A DNA stretch of 52,328 nucleotides from Thermodesulfobacteriota bacterium (lineage in GTDB: Bacteria > Desulfobacterota > Desulfobacteria > Desulfobacterales > JAUWMJ01): contig JAXHVO010000112.1 of NCBI GenBank assembly GCA_034189135.1, forward strand, positions 1 through 52,328, in the 5' to 3' direction. Position numbers and translations under genes: made by a program. Positions 44,312-52,328 of this stretch are shown piece by piece; position 1 is the first letter of the stretch, and each line of letters begins with the position of its first letter. The notes under the pieces are model-generated. The model searched no databases, was not told where the DNA came from, and saw nothing but the letters and a program-made list of their open reading frames with translations.

Positions 44312-45088
44312 ATGATAGCAGAAGAAAAAACTATGTCTGTGCCTCAAGCAGCGTCCCTTTGCGGGGTTACACGAACAACGGTAAATCATTGGATAAAAAC
44401 TAAAAAGCTGCATGCAGACAGATCAGGGAGAAACTACTCGGTTCCGGTCAAGGACTTGTTCCTTTTCCTCAAATCAACCGAAAGGACGATTCCTTTTGAG
44501 CTGGAAAGTGACCATTGGGTCCCGGTGTTTAAAACCTATCGACGATGCTGGGACTATTGGAAGGGCACAGGTCATGGCGATGGATGCAATGACTGTGTGG
44601 TCTTGAAGAATCAATTGAAAGTCTGTTTCACCGCAAAAAATAGCATCAGAGTACATTGCTCTACCAGTTGTAATGAATGTTCTTATTATCAGGACATTTG
44701 CCTTCCGAGGATTCAATTTATTCATCAATTCGAATTACCCGCAGCCGTTTGCCAAGGGCTTTTCTTCTGGGGTGTGAACAGAAAATGGTCAAAGATCTGC
44801 CAGATGCCGCTGAAGCACTTCCCAGGAACCGGCATTGAGCGTATCATTGATCAGGATTCCTTAGAGGCGGTTATTTCCCTTATAAAGAAACTTAGAGTTG
44901 AAGAACATGTTCAACCGATAAATAGAGTTTATTTTAAAAAAGGAATTAAAGATAAGTTGGAGGTTATCCTTTCTTTTTTTCCTTTAAATGAGCCTCGGGG
45001 AACATTCCTCATGCTGGCTGAACCTCAGGGTTTAATCACAAAATATGAACAATTTAAATTAGGGCAAAACACAGCAAAGGAGGTGTAA
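44312..45088 (+). CDS. Regulator with excisionase-type HTH, eight-Cys cluster and PAS-like domain
   Basis: 258 aa. Residues 8-55 form a MerR/excisionase-type helix-turn-helix (SVPQAASLCGVTRTTVNHWI followed by a VPVKDLFLFL wing). Residues 79-130 contain eight cysteines (79, 92, 95, 105, 116, 120, 123, 130), enough for two metal sites or an Fe-S cluster. Residues about 135-250 have a PAS-like pattern (FELPAAVCQGLFFWGVNRKW ... SFFPLNEPRGTFLMLAEP). It may be a redox- or ligand-sensing DNA-binding protein. AGAGG precedes the ATG. The next gene is 136 bp downstream in the same direction. Not recognised as a named family. Confidence 0.6.
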   Translation: MIAEEKTMSVPQAASLCGVTRTTVNHWIKTKKLHADRSGRNYSVPVKDLFLFLKSTERTIPFELESDHWVPVFKTYRRCWDYWKGTGHGDGCNDCVVLKNQLKVCFTAKNSIRVHCSTSCNECSYYQDICLPRIQFIHQFELPAAVCQGLFFWGVNRKWSKICQMPLKHFPGTGIERIIDQDSLEAVISLIKKLRVEEHVQPINRVYFKKGIKDKLEVILSFFPLNEPRGTFLMLAEPQGLITKYEQFKLGQNTAKEV

Positions 45089-45150
45089 AGATCTTTCTTG
45101 ATATTGACCGGGTTTTAGAAGAAATCGCGGCCCGGGAAAAAGCAGTGTGA
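45089..45150 (+). other. Orphan short frame after the HTH gene
   Basis: AGGAGGTG lies at the end of the HTH gene. It is followed by an open frame without ATG that reads KIFLDIDRVLEEIAAREKAV and stops with TGA at 45150. It looks like the first 20 residues of a lost gene with a preserved ribosome-binding site, but could be chance. Confidence 0.25.
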
Positions 45151-45224
45151 TTGAATGGATAGAGAATGGGATTCTATTTAAGAAACCTTTAATCGTTCAC
45201 TTATAACAAACAGGAGACTGTAAA

Positions 45225-46121
45225 ATGAAAAAATGGGTAAAGGGTTTAAGTATTGTGGTTATGTCGGTGTTCTTTTGTATTTCTTTTTGTGCTTATGCAA
45301 CAGCCAATCATAAAATCGGCGTGCTTGCAAAACGGGGCGCTCCCAAATGTATGAAGCAATGGGGCGCGACTGCTGCATATCTGACGGAAAAATTGGGAAC
45401 AAAGTTCACTATTATTCCCCTTAAATTTGTCGCCATCGAACCGGCGATAAAATCCGGGAAAATTGATTTTCTGTTGGCCAATTCTGCTTTTTTCGTTGAG
45501 ATGGAAAAGAAATACAGTATTTCTCCCATTGCCACCCTGATTAATTCCAGGAAAGGAAAAGCCTTAGATAAGTTTGGTGGTGTTATTTTTACGCTAAAGG
45601 ACAGCCCCGTACAGGAGCTTTCCGGGGTTAAGGGAAAGAAGTTTATGTGCGTCAAGCGTTCATCTTTTGGCGGGGCACACATGGCCTGGCGCCTTCTTAT
45701 GGAAAACGGTATTGACCCGGAAAAGGACTGCGCTGCTTTTTTGGAAGGGAAAAAGCATGACAATGTCGTACTGGCAGTTAAAAATAATACAGTTGATGTT
45801 GGAACAGTAAGGAGCGACACCCTTGAGAGGATGGAGGATGAAGGAAAAATCAAGGTGAGCGATTTTAGGATTGTTCATCAGGTCCAGGACGATTTTCCCT
45901 TTGTTCACAGCACGTCTTTATACCCGGAGTGGCCCATGGCCGCCTGCGCAAATACAGATAAAGGATTGGCACAAAAGGTGGCTGGCGCTCTGACCGGTAT
46001 ACAGCAAGACTCGGTCGCTGCCAAATCTGCCAAGATTGTGGGATGGTCCAAGCCTGCTGATTATACAGAGGTGACGGAATGTCTCAAGGCAATCAAGTAT
46101 GGCGTTTTTGGAGGAAATTAA
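45225..46121 (+). CDS. Orphan PhnD/TtrS-like periplasmic binding protein
   Basis: 298 aa exported protein. The signal peptide is about 1-27 ([24 protein letters not shown]). The mature part starts [20 protein letters not shown], followed by [15 protein letters not shown] and [14 protein letters not shown], the pattern of phosphonate-binding PhnD proteins and of the sensor domain of TtrS-type kinases. No permease or ATPase gene is nearby; the next gene, 2 bp later, is a chemoreceptor. So it may present a ligand to that receptor and not to a transporter. The ligand is unknown. CAGGAGA precedes the start. Confidence 0.78.
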   Translation: MKKWVKGLSIVVMSVFFCISFCAYATANHKIGVLAKRGAPKCMKQWGATAAYLTEKLGTKFTIIPLKFVAIEPAIKSGKIDFLLANSAFFVEMEKKYSISPIATLINSRKGKALDKFGGVIFTLKDSPVQELSGVKGKKFMCVKRSSFGGAHMAWRLLMENGIDPEKDCAAFLEGKKHDNVVLAVKNNTVDVGTVRSDTLERMEDEGKIKVSDFRIVHQVQDDFPFVHSTSLYPEWPMAACANTDKGLAQKVAGALTGIQQDSVAAKSAKIVGWSKPADYTEVTECLKAIKYGVFGGN

Positions 46122-46123
46122 TC

Positions 46124-47728
46124 ATGCCGAAAAAATTAGGAATTACCATCAAATTTATCTCGATTATTTCTGTAGCAACACTCATATTGCTGACCATCAT
46201 TGCTTTTACAATGGTCATTACTGCCGGAAATTCCCAATCTGTACAGGCCGAAGCTTTCATCAGCCTGCTAAAGTCTGAGCAGGGCCATGAAGAAAAATTG
46301 CTACGAAATGCGCTTTTACAAAAAGGAGAATCGGTTACCACCTTACTGGCCCACAACGGAGCCGGGTTGATTATCGGCTATGATTTCGATACCCTTGGCC
46401 AATTGGCCAAGCACGGAGCCAAAGATGCGGATGTCACATTTGTAACCTTTTTGGATGCTAACGGAAAACCCATTACAAAAAGGGAGAATCACGACAAAGA
46501 CATCAAAACCATCAAAAAAAAAGTTGTGTTTGAAAATGAAACCGTTGGTTTTGTGGAAATCGGTTTGAATTTTGCTTCAGTTGAAAAGAATATGGCTGCA
46601 GTGTCGCGCCGTATTGAAAAATTGATGCAGGAAACGGAAAAGGCAAAGACCGAAGCCGTTAAGTCCATCGAGTATCGAATGGCCATTTTTACAGCTGTGG
46701 GGCTCGTGCTTCTTTGCGGGATCATCTACTGGACGCTGGCCCGGATCATAATCAAACCGGTAAACCGTATCGTTGAGGGGCTAAATATCGGTGCGAACCA
46801 GGTGGCATTTAGTTCAGAGCAGATATCATCTTATAGCCAGTCACAGGCTGAGGGTTCTTCGGAGCAGGCTTCATCCATAGAAGAAACCTCTTCCTCACTG
46901 GAAGAGATATCCTCCATGACCAAACAGAATGCGGACAATGCCAACCAGGCGGATAACCTGATGAACGACGCCAATCAGTCCGTCGGCCAGGCCAACAATG
47001 CCATGGACCAGCTGACCACCTCCATGAAAGATATTTCCAAAGCGAGTGAAGAGACATCAAAGATCATCAAGACCATTGATGAGATTGCCTTTCAGACCAA
47101 CCTGCTGGCATTGAATGCGGCAGTGGAAGCGGCCAGAGCCGGTGAAGCAGGTGCCGGATTTGCGGTGGTGGCTGAAGAAGTACGCAATCTTGCCATGCGC
47201 AGTGCCGATGCGGCCAAGGACACCGCTGAACTGATCGAAGGCACGGTCAAGAAGGTAAATACCGGTTCGGAACTGGTCGATAAGGCCAACGATATTTTCA
47301 GCCAAGTGGCACAGAGTGCCTCCAAGGTGGGCGAACTGGTCGGCGAAATTGCCGCCGCTTCCACCGAGCAGGCCCAGGGGATCGAACAGGTCAATGTGGC
47401 GGTCACTGAAATGGATAAGGTGGTGCAGGCGAATGCAGCCGGTGCGGAAGAAACCGCATCCGCGTCTGAAGAGATGAACGCCAAGGCAGAAGAAATGAAG
47501 GGGTTTGTGGGAAACCTGGTGACACTTGTTACCGGAAGCTCAAACGGAAAAAGATCTTATACAGATTCAGCTAAACCAGCAAAAAAGGTTCCGAGTGGAA
47601 AAAAGGCAAAGGTTGCTCAACCGGTTTCTGAAGCAGGCAAAGCGTTAAAAAAGATGGTGGCTCACCAGGCAAACGAAGTGAGTCCGCAGCAGGTCATCCC
47701 CCTGGATGATGATTTTAAGGACTTTTAG
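46124..47728 (+). CDS. Methyl-accepting chemotaxis protein
   Basis: 534 aa from ATG 46124, which has GGAGGAA 8 bp upstream; the frame is open to 46079 inside the preceding gene. TM1 is about 9-33, a periplasmic ligand domain about 34-190 and TM2 about 199-221. A very short linker leads to the coiled-coil signalling domain, whose hairpin tip is [20 protein letters not shown] ... [15 protein letters not shown] (about 330-370). The C-terminus has a Lys/Ala-rich tail ending PLDDDFKDF without a CheR/CheB pentapeptide. It is the direct neighbour of the PhnD-like protein. The chemotaxis core genes are not in the window. Confidence 0.9.
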   Translation: MPKKLGITIKFISIISVATLILLTIIAFTMVITAGNSQSVQAEAFISLLKSEQGHEEKLLRNALLQKGESVTTLLAHNGAGLIIGYDFDTLGQLAKHGAKDADVTFVTFLDANGKPITKRENHDKDIKTIKKKVVFENETVGFVEIGLNFASVEKNMAAVSRRIEKLMQETEKAKTEAVKSIEYRMAIFTAVGLVLLCGIIYWTLARIIIKPVNRIVEGLNIGANQVAFSSEQISSYSQSQAEGSSEQASSIEETSSSLEEISSMTKQNADNANQADNLMNDANQSVGQANNAMDQLTTSMKDISKASEETSKIIKTIDEIAFQTNLLALNAAVEAARAGEAGAGFAVVAEEVRNLAMRSADAAKDTAELIEGTVKKVNTGSELVDKANDIFSQVAQSASKVGELVGEIAAASTEQAQGIEQVNVAVTEMDKVVQANAAGAEETASASEEMNAKAEEMKGFVGNLVTLVTGSSNGKRSYTDSAKPAKKVPSGKKAKVAQPVSEAGKALKKMVAHQANEVSPQQVIPLDDDFKDF

Positions 47729-47767
47729 TTTGGGCTCACCGCCCATAGAAGAGTCGAGACTTCCGGG

Positions 47768-47822
47768 ATGCCCCTGATAATATAGCAGTCACACAGACAG
47801 GGCCGCATATTATTAGGGGCAT
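47768..47822. repeat. 16-bp inverted repeat between convergent genes
   Basis: ATGCCCCTGATAATAT (47768-47783) and its inverse ATATTATTAGGGGCAT (47807-47822) pair at 15 of 16 positions over a 23-base loop. It sits between the chemoreceptor gene (plus) and the MBL-fold gene (minus), so it could end both transcripts, although it lacks a clear T-run. Confidence 0.6.
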
Positions 47823-47878
47823 TTCACTACCACGGAATGTCCCTAACCTTTAACTCAAGCTGTTTACAATATATCCCC

Positions 47879-48769
47879 TCAGGAAAAATCTTTAGCAGTC
47901 ATTTTGCGGCCGACACCGCTTTTGATAAACCGGTTGCCATATACTTCTGCAAAGATTTTTTGCGCCTCCCCACCCGAGCAATGCGACGGAGCCACATGTC
48001 TGACACCCAACTCCTTGAGCCGTAAGGCTTTCCTGCGAATACTTGAGGCACTATCCATCAAAAGATGAAATCCTCCAACCACCAGAAGGACATCTTTACT
48101 CGTTATCATTTTCGCACGTTCCACCATCTCAATCACGCCCGGGTGTGCGCATCCGGTGATAATGATCGACCCTTTATTGGTGAGAATGACAAGGGAATGT
48201 TCATTTCTTATAAAGTTTTTCAGTTCACCGGTGGACAGACAATTTTTTGATATGATACGTGGCTGACGGACTTCAGTAAGATTCGCGCCGGTTTTTTTCA
48301 CCGCCTTTTTAAAGCCTGAAGGAAAAGACTTTACCAGGGAAACATTGATTTTATTACGGATGCCAAGCAATTTCATGGTTCCGCCGATATGATCCGGATG
48401 ATAGTGCGAGATAACCAGTTCGTCAATACGATGCGGGTCGATTTTCAGCTCGGACAGGTTGGACATCAAAAGATTGTCGTACCGGCCGGCGTCAAAGAGA
48501 ATGGTCTTATCCAGACCTTCCACCAGACAGGAAAATCCCCAATCTTTTTGCAACCCTTTTCTATAGGGAACATTATCATAGACCACGGTCAGTTTTATGT
48601 TACCGATATCCGCCTTTTTTGTACTTTGCATTAGCTGGACAACCACGCCCGCATCCAGTTCCTGATTTGAACATCCGGATACGAAGCTCGGGAAAAGGGA
48701 GCAGGTGGCCGTACCCAATAAAAGCCGCCCTCCCTTTTTAATCGCCTCACGACGAGTAATTGGTTTCAT
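47879..48769 (-). CDS. Exported lipoprotein of the MBL-fold hydrolase superfamily
   Basis: 296 aa. ATG 48769 has GGAGGT 6 bp upstream. The N-terminus MKPITRREAIKKGGRLLLGT carries a twin-arginine pair, and VSGC at 30-33 looks like a lipobox, so a Tat-exported lipoprotein is likely. The metal motif HYHPDHIGG (His122, His124, Asp126, His127) and later GCAHPG and FHLL fit the MBL group related to dihydropterin-ribofuranosyl-aminobenzene phosphate synthase. Members of that group are often annotated as such without proof. The substrate is unknown. Convergent with the chemoreceptor. Confidence 0.78.
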   Translation of the reverse strand: MKPITRREAIKKGGRLLLGTATCSLFPSFVSGCSNQELDAGVVVQLMQSTKKADIGNIKLTVVYDNVPYRKGLQKDWGFSCLVEGLDKTILFDAGRYDNLLMSNLSELKIDPHRIDELVISHYHPDHIGGTMKLLGIRNKINVSLVKSFPSGFKKAVKKTGANLTEVRQPRIISKNCLSTGELKNFIRNEHSLVILTNKGSIIITGCAHPGVIEMVERAKMITSKDVLLVVGGFHLLMDSASSIRRKALRLKELGVRHVAPSHCSGGEAQKIFAEVYGNRFIKSGVGRKMTAKDFS

Positions 48770-48925
48770 GTTACACCTCCAATGACACATATGATAAAAA
48801 TTTAAGTCGAAAGAACACGAACCCCTATCATGTCAACTCGCCCCAACCGTGACTACCCCTTAAGACCTTCCTGCGCCTTGGGGAATCTTATAATGTAATG
48901 GCATACCATCTCTTCCAGCAAAATA

Positions 48926-50080
48926 CTACAAAGCTTGCTGCAAAATATCGTAAAGCTCATTTTCTGTCAATCGTACTGGATTCCCCTGCATGCTGCTTGC
49001 TCTTTGAGATTTTTTAATGATATCCGAAAAATCTTTTTCATCTATACCATATTCCGACAAAGGAGTCATTTTTAATTGGTTACAAAGGTTGTGAGTCCAT
49101 CTTATACCGTCCGACGCCACGGCCTGGGGATTACCGATTATGATTCGGGCTATTTCGTCATAACGTGCCAGCGCTGGGGATGTCGGTAAACGATTTCTCA
49201 GTGCCGAAATGTTCGCTGAAATGACATATGGCAGAAGTCTTCCGCAAACAGCACCGTGGGGCGATGTAAACATTCCACCGAGAGGCCCGGCAATTCCATG
49301 CACTGCTCCCAGCTTGGCGTTCGCTAGCGCAAGCCCACCACATAGACTTGCGAGACACATGTCTTCTCTGGCTTTGATATCGCTGCCATCCCTGTAAGCT
49401 CGCTCCAAAGCTCCGGCAGCTCGCCGTAAACCTTCGCGGCAGATTCCATCCGTTAGGGGGGTTGCATCCGTGGATACGAAAGCTTCAAGAACCTGGGTAT
49501 AAGCGTCTAAACCGGTATGTGCGGTTATTGATGGGGGCATTGAATAGGTGAGTTCAGGATCAATTATGGCTATTAGCGGTAACATCGAAGGACTACGCAT
49601 GCTTACTTTGACTTTGTGTTCCGAGGACATCAATACCGAATTGCGTGTAACTTCAGCTCCGGTTCCAGCTGTAGTAGGAATAGCAATATAGGGAACTGAT
49701 GGATTTACTAATTTATTACCCTTGCCAATTACTTCAAGATATTCAAACAGTTCTCCCTCATTAGTCAAAAGTGCGGCAATGACTTTTCCGGTATCTAAAA
49801 CACTCCCACCACCAATACCAACCACACATCTACAACCTGCTTCCCGAGCTCTGTTCACTCCTGCATTGACCTTGTCAACTGTAGGTTCAGTATCTACCTG
49901 GATCGTTATAAAATCTATTTTTTCTCCTTCCAGTTGTTTGGTAACCGGTTCAGCCCGAATAAGATTTTTGCCGGTAATCACACATATATTTTGATTGCAT
50001 GTTGGAATAGCTGATAAAATTTCATTCACTTTTCCAGCACCAAAAATGATTCGGTCTACAGTTGCAAACTCGAATTTCAT
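48926..50080 (-). CDS. Iron-containing alcohol dehydrogenase (group III), first copy
   Basis: 384 aa NAD(P)-dependent oxidoreductase. The nucleotide-binding GIGGGSVLDTGK is near 94-105, and TTAGTGAEVTRNSVL near 135-149. The metal-site region is HTGLDAYTQVLEAF (about 185-198), with Gln where many relatives have His in DALTHAIE; the later histidines are in VHGIAGP and SPHGAV. It acts on primary alcohols or related diols in this family; the substrate here is unknown. The start has AGAGGG before it. It is divergent from the second iron alcohol dehydrogenase, 413 bp away. Confidence 0.88.
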   Translation of the reverse strand: MKFEFATVDRIIFGAGKVNEILSAIPTCNQNICVITGKNLIRAEPVTKQLEGEKIDFITIQVDTEPTVDKVNAGVNRAREAGCRCVVGIGGGSVLDTGKVIAALLTNEGELFEYLEVIGKGNKLVNPSVPYIAIPTTAGTGAEVTRNSVLMSSEHKVKVSMRSPSMLPLIAIIDPELTYSMPPSITAHTGLDAYTQVLEAFVSTDATPLTDGICREGLRRAAGALERAYRDGSDIKAREDMCLASLCGGLALANAKLGAVHGIAGPLGGMFTSPHGAVCGRLLPYVISANISALRNRLPTSPALARYDEIARIIIGNPQAVASDGIRWTHNLCNQLKMTPLSEYGIDEKDFSDIIKKSQRASSMQGNPVRLTENELYDILQQAL

Positions 50081-50493
50081 AATTACCCTCTATTGCCTCG
50101 CAAAGAAGATCAACTGTGCACATCTATTTAAAATCAGGCATACCCTTAGTATAGAATATTTTCAGGCTAACCAATAGCGCAAAGGAGATGTGTCACAAGA
50201 CTGAAAGATTATGTCAGAGATCATAATAAACGTAAAGAATATATTTATTAAAGCAAGTTTTTTAATAGCTGGAGTAGATGTAGCAAGGCAAATCATAATG
50301 CCTATATCGATATTATAGAAGGTGTCAGGTTAAACGGCTCAGGAAACCCCAACATGCCAACTTATAAACTGAGTGCCCCCAACCTTGGTCCCACCCCTGA
50401 TTTTATTAAAAACACTCGACAACCGGTTAATTTTGGTCTAAGGCAAAAGCTAAAAAGGATATTTATAAAGGACTCATAAAGGAGATCATATCT
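50081..50493. other. Divergent intergenic region between the two dehydrogenases
   Basis: 413 bp holding the promoters of both dehydrogenase genes. It also contains the third LKDYGR fragment (50201-50254), in which the frame is kept for 17 codons. No clear -35/-10 pair and no regulatory palindrome found. Confidence 0.5.
50201..50254 (+). repeat. Third copy of the LKDYGR fragment
   Basis: The frame reads LKDYVRDHNKRKEYIY and stops with TAA. It is preceded by AAAGGAG at 50181. Similarity to the copies at 42437 and 43757 ends after the stop. Confidence 0.5.
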
Positions 50494-51630
50494 ATGCTGT
50501 TTCATATGCCGGCAAGACTCTATTTTGGGTCAGGGGAAATTGTAAATGTTAAATTAATCGTTGATGAATATTTAAAAGCGGATAATCCCGTGCTTGTCAC
50601 CGATAAAGGAGTTGTGGCATGCGGCTTGCTGGAAAAGGTGGTGTCACCGTTTCCCGGGATCAAAATATTTGATGAAATTGAGGCAAACCCGAAATCCGAT
50701 ACCATTAACAAAATCGCCGGAGAAATACGTGAAATAGGTCCTGATTTGATCATTGGACTGGGAGGCGGAAGTCCCCTTGATGCAGGGAAAGCGTTGGCCC
50801 TGCTTGCAGTAAATGATGGCAACATTGAGGCCTATGAAGGAAAACAAAAGTACAACAATGATCCCCTCCCATTTCTGGCCATCCCCACCACCTGTGGCAC
50901 CGGTAGTGAGGTCACCTGGGTCTCGGTGATTACGGATGTGAATAGAAAATTTAAAATGAGTATCAAGGGACCTGAAATGTATCCTGCCGCCTCCATTGTG
51001 GATCCGGATTTGATTAAAACTCTGCCGCCATCCATGATTGCCTCCACAGGTCTGGATGCGTTGACTCATGCGGTTGAAGCCTTTCTGTCAAAACCAGCCA
51101 CAGTTATTACCGACACCCATGCCATCCAAGCGGTTAAATTGATCCTGGGGTCCATTGAAGACGCATACTTGGATATTGAAAACAATCACACCGATCGTGA
51201 AAACCTTATGCTTGGCTCAACCATTGCCGGATTTGCCTTTGGCAACTCTGATGTAACAGCGGTTCACTGTATTTCCGAATCCATCGGGGCGCTGTATGAT
51301 ATTCCACATGGGGTGGCCAACTCAATTTTTTTACCCCATGTCCTGGCCTACAATCTACCCGATTGCTTGGAAAAAATGGCAGCACTGGCAAGGCAGGCCG
51401 GTATTACCCAAACGGATGACATAAAAGCGTCAAGGGCTTTTATCCAATTGATAGTGGATTTGTCCAACCGACTGAAGATTCCTTTGTTTAAAGATTTAAA
51501 GATTGGAAAAGAACAGTTTGAAAAGATTGCAAGCATGTCGTTGGAAAATAATTCCACGCCTTCAAATCCAAGAGTGCTTGGGAAGAAGGATTACCTTAAC
51601 ATACTGGTTAACGCATATGAAAATAAATAA
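50494..51630 (+). CDS. Iron-containing alcohol dehydrogenase (group III), second copy
   Basis: 378 aa. The nucleotide-binding GLGGGSPLDAGK is near 88-99, TTCGTGSEVTWVSV near 130-143, and metal residues lie in STGLDALTHAVEAFLS (about 180-195) and VHCISESIGALYDIPHGVAN (about 252-271). All expected His/Asp ligands are present, unlike the first copy, which has Gln for one. The AAAGGAG site is 9 bp before the ATG. The two dehydrogenases are clearly different sub-types, so this is not a recent duplication. The etfA fragment lies 80 bp downstream. Confidence 0.88.
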   Translation: MLFHMPARLYFGSGEIVNVKLIVDEYLKADNPVLVTDKGVVACGLLEKVVSPFPGIKIFDEIEANPKSDTINKIAGEIREIGPDLIIGLGGGSPLDAGKALALLAVNDGNIEAYEGKQKYNNDPLPFLAIPTTCGTGSEVTWVSVITDVNRKFKMSIKGPEMYPAASIVDPDLIKTLPPSMIASTGLDALTHAVEAFLSKPATVITDTHAIQAVKLILGSIEDAYLDIENNHTDRENLMLGSTIAGFAFGNSDVTAVHCISESIGALYDIPHGVANSIFLPHVLAYNLPDCLEKMAALARQAGITQTDDIKASRAFIQLIVDLSNRLKIPLFKDLKIGKEQFEKIASMSLENNSTPSNPRVLGKKDYLNILVNAYENK

Positions 51631-51711
51631 AATGATGGAGTGCGGCTGTGGATTTTAACCCCTGCATGAAGCACCAGTTGATACGTAAATCCGAAAATAT
51701 TCCTTTCATTT

Positions 51712-51888
51712 GGAGTCAGCGGTGCCCTTCAGCATACCGCAGCCCTGGCTGATGCCCATTTTATCATTGCCGTCAATAAAAATCCCAATGCCACCATGAT
51801 GAAGATGCCAGACGTTGCCATTGTTGCTGATGCAAATCAGGTCTGCCTTGGCATCATCAAAGCCATAAAAGAAAAAATCAGGGATTGA
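51712..51888 (+). pseudogene. etfA: C-terminal fragment of electron-transfer flavoprotein alpha subunit
   Basis: Reading GVSGALQHTAALADAHFIIA ... VAIVADANQVCLGIIKAIKE to a TGA gives the last 58 residues of EtfA. The family end is GISGAIQH...VIVAINKD followed by a D-x-x-IV-D segment and a Lys/Glu-rich helix. No start or FAD-binding N-terminal part is found upstream: the frame is lost before 51703. It is a relic of an electron-transfer gene. Confidence 0.7.
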
Positions 51889-52328
51889 GCCTTTTCCCCG
51901 GCATAAATGACTATCACAATAAAAACAGCCTCCTCTCCACTTATGATCCCCGCTATTTCCGATCCCCCTCAACAAAACTTCTGAGAATCTGAATATTTTC
52001 ACCTATGTCATGTGATCTGACTTTATAGTGGTTGTCAAAAAAACGTTTTGTTATCGAAACGGTTTTTTCTACAACCACTTATACCGCAATTCCATATTTC
52101 GGTACATATTTATGGCAAGCGGTATAAATACCAACACCCTCCTGTCAGGGTTAAAGATGAGCACCCAAATACATTTGTTATCGTGCACCAAAAAATATTG
52201 ATGTATAACTAATTACAGAGCTAAACCCCCAGCTAAGCTGGGGAGAATGGCAAAAGCTATGCTGAGTATTTAAAAAATGCTCCTTTTGGATTAAAGGTAA
52301 CAGCGCTGATTCTGTGACCAAAATCCAA
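51889..52328. other. Non-coding end of the window
   Basis: 440 bp without a credible gene. It contains the second copy of the 107-bp palindromic repeat (52022-52128); the rest is AT-rich. An open frame on the minus strand (51706-52002) overlaps the etfA relic and is not supported. Confidence 0.5.
52022..52128. repeat. 107-bp palindromic repeat, copy B
   Basis: Same order as copy A: TATAGTGGTTGT with ACAACCACTTATA, then TTATACCGC with GCGGTATAA, a perfect 9-bp inverted pair that is partly lost in copy A. The copies agree at roughly nine of ten positions. No coding content. Confidence 0.7.

Noticed and set aside
46093-47484. Several long minus-strand frames opposite the chemoreceptor and kinase genes.
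   Set aside because: They follow from the codon pattern of the real genes, have low-complexity translations and no start signals.
1-52328. tRNA, rRNA, known riboswitches and selenocysteine insertion sites.
   Set aside because: No cloverleaf with the usual GGTTCGA-type arm, no rRNA-like stretch and no in-frame TGA inside an otherwise conserved gene was seen by eye; a covariance search would be more sensitive.

Overview
The window looks like a chromosomal segment of a Desulfobacterota (delta-proteobacterial, Desulfobacterales-like) anaerobe. This is an inference from gene content: a tungstate-type ABC transporter, a DksA/PHP/RNase III block, a paired PrkA-DUF444-SpoVR cluster, DUF3783, a stand-alone Lon-like protease, iron-dependent alcohol dehydrogenases, and many short repeats in moderate-GC DNA. 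There are no rRNA or tRNA genes, no CRISPR array and no complete insertion sequence.

Layout. 0.2-2.0 kb: permease and ATPase of a tungstate/molybdate importer; the binding protein is outside the window. 2.6-6.0 kb: dksA, a PHP phosphoesterase, rnc and a radical SAM gene. 6.1-9.3 kb: a two-component pair made of a DctB-like Cache/PAS sensor kinase with a NarX-type catalytic core and a NarL-type regulator. 9.8-14.4 kb: a complete livKHMGF branched-chain amino-acid-type importer. 14.6-17.0 kb (minus): a class A penicillin-binding protein. 17.3-20.3 kb: hisI, hisG, an aminotransferase and engB, tightly packed. 20.5-20.9 kb: a secreted DUF3617 protein. 21.4-29.5 kb: a stress-kinase cluster (prkA, DUF444, spoVR, second prkA) behind a near-consensus sigma-54 promoter. 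29.5-33.3 kb: a Cys-rich small protein, a SHOCT protein and a CsgG-like/HEAT protein. 34.3-43.7 kb (minus): RarD permease, cupin, amidohydrolase, serB with two ACT domains, DUF3783, a DEDDy exonuclease-like protein, a Lon-like protease and nadE. 44.3-47.7 kb: an HTH/Cys-cluster/PAS regulator, an orphan PhnD-like binding protein and a chemoreceptor behind a second sigma-54-like promoter. 47.9-51.6 kb: a lipoprotein MBL-fold hydrolase and two divergent iron alcohol dehydrogenases, followed by a relic of etfA.

The most unusual material is between the genes. Three intergenic copies (about 3.84-4.15, 9.33-9.67 and 33.47-33.73 kb) belong to one structured element. It has a conserved core of about 152 bp, bracketed in two copies by 40-bp inverted arms that are (nearly) perfect within a copy but differ between copies. 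An internal stem also has a different sequence but preserved pairing in each copy. One copy has terminal inverted repeats and an exact 8-bp target duplication, and it inserted inside the stop codon of the response regulator gene. I could not assign it to a known family. Other repeats are inverted pairs of short tandem arrays (7-bp and 8-bp period), a 107-bp palindromic repeat (two copies), and a three-copy gene-fragment repeat of which two copies bracket nadE.

Coordinates of start codons were moved from the longest open frame where a ribosome-binding site or family alignment from memory favoured an internal start; each case is explained. All functional names rest on motif recognition, not on database searches.
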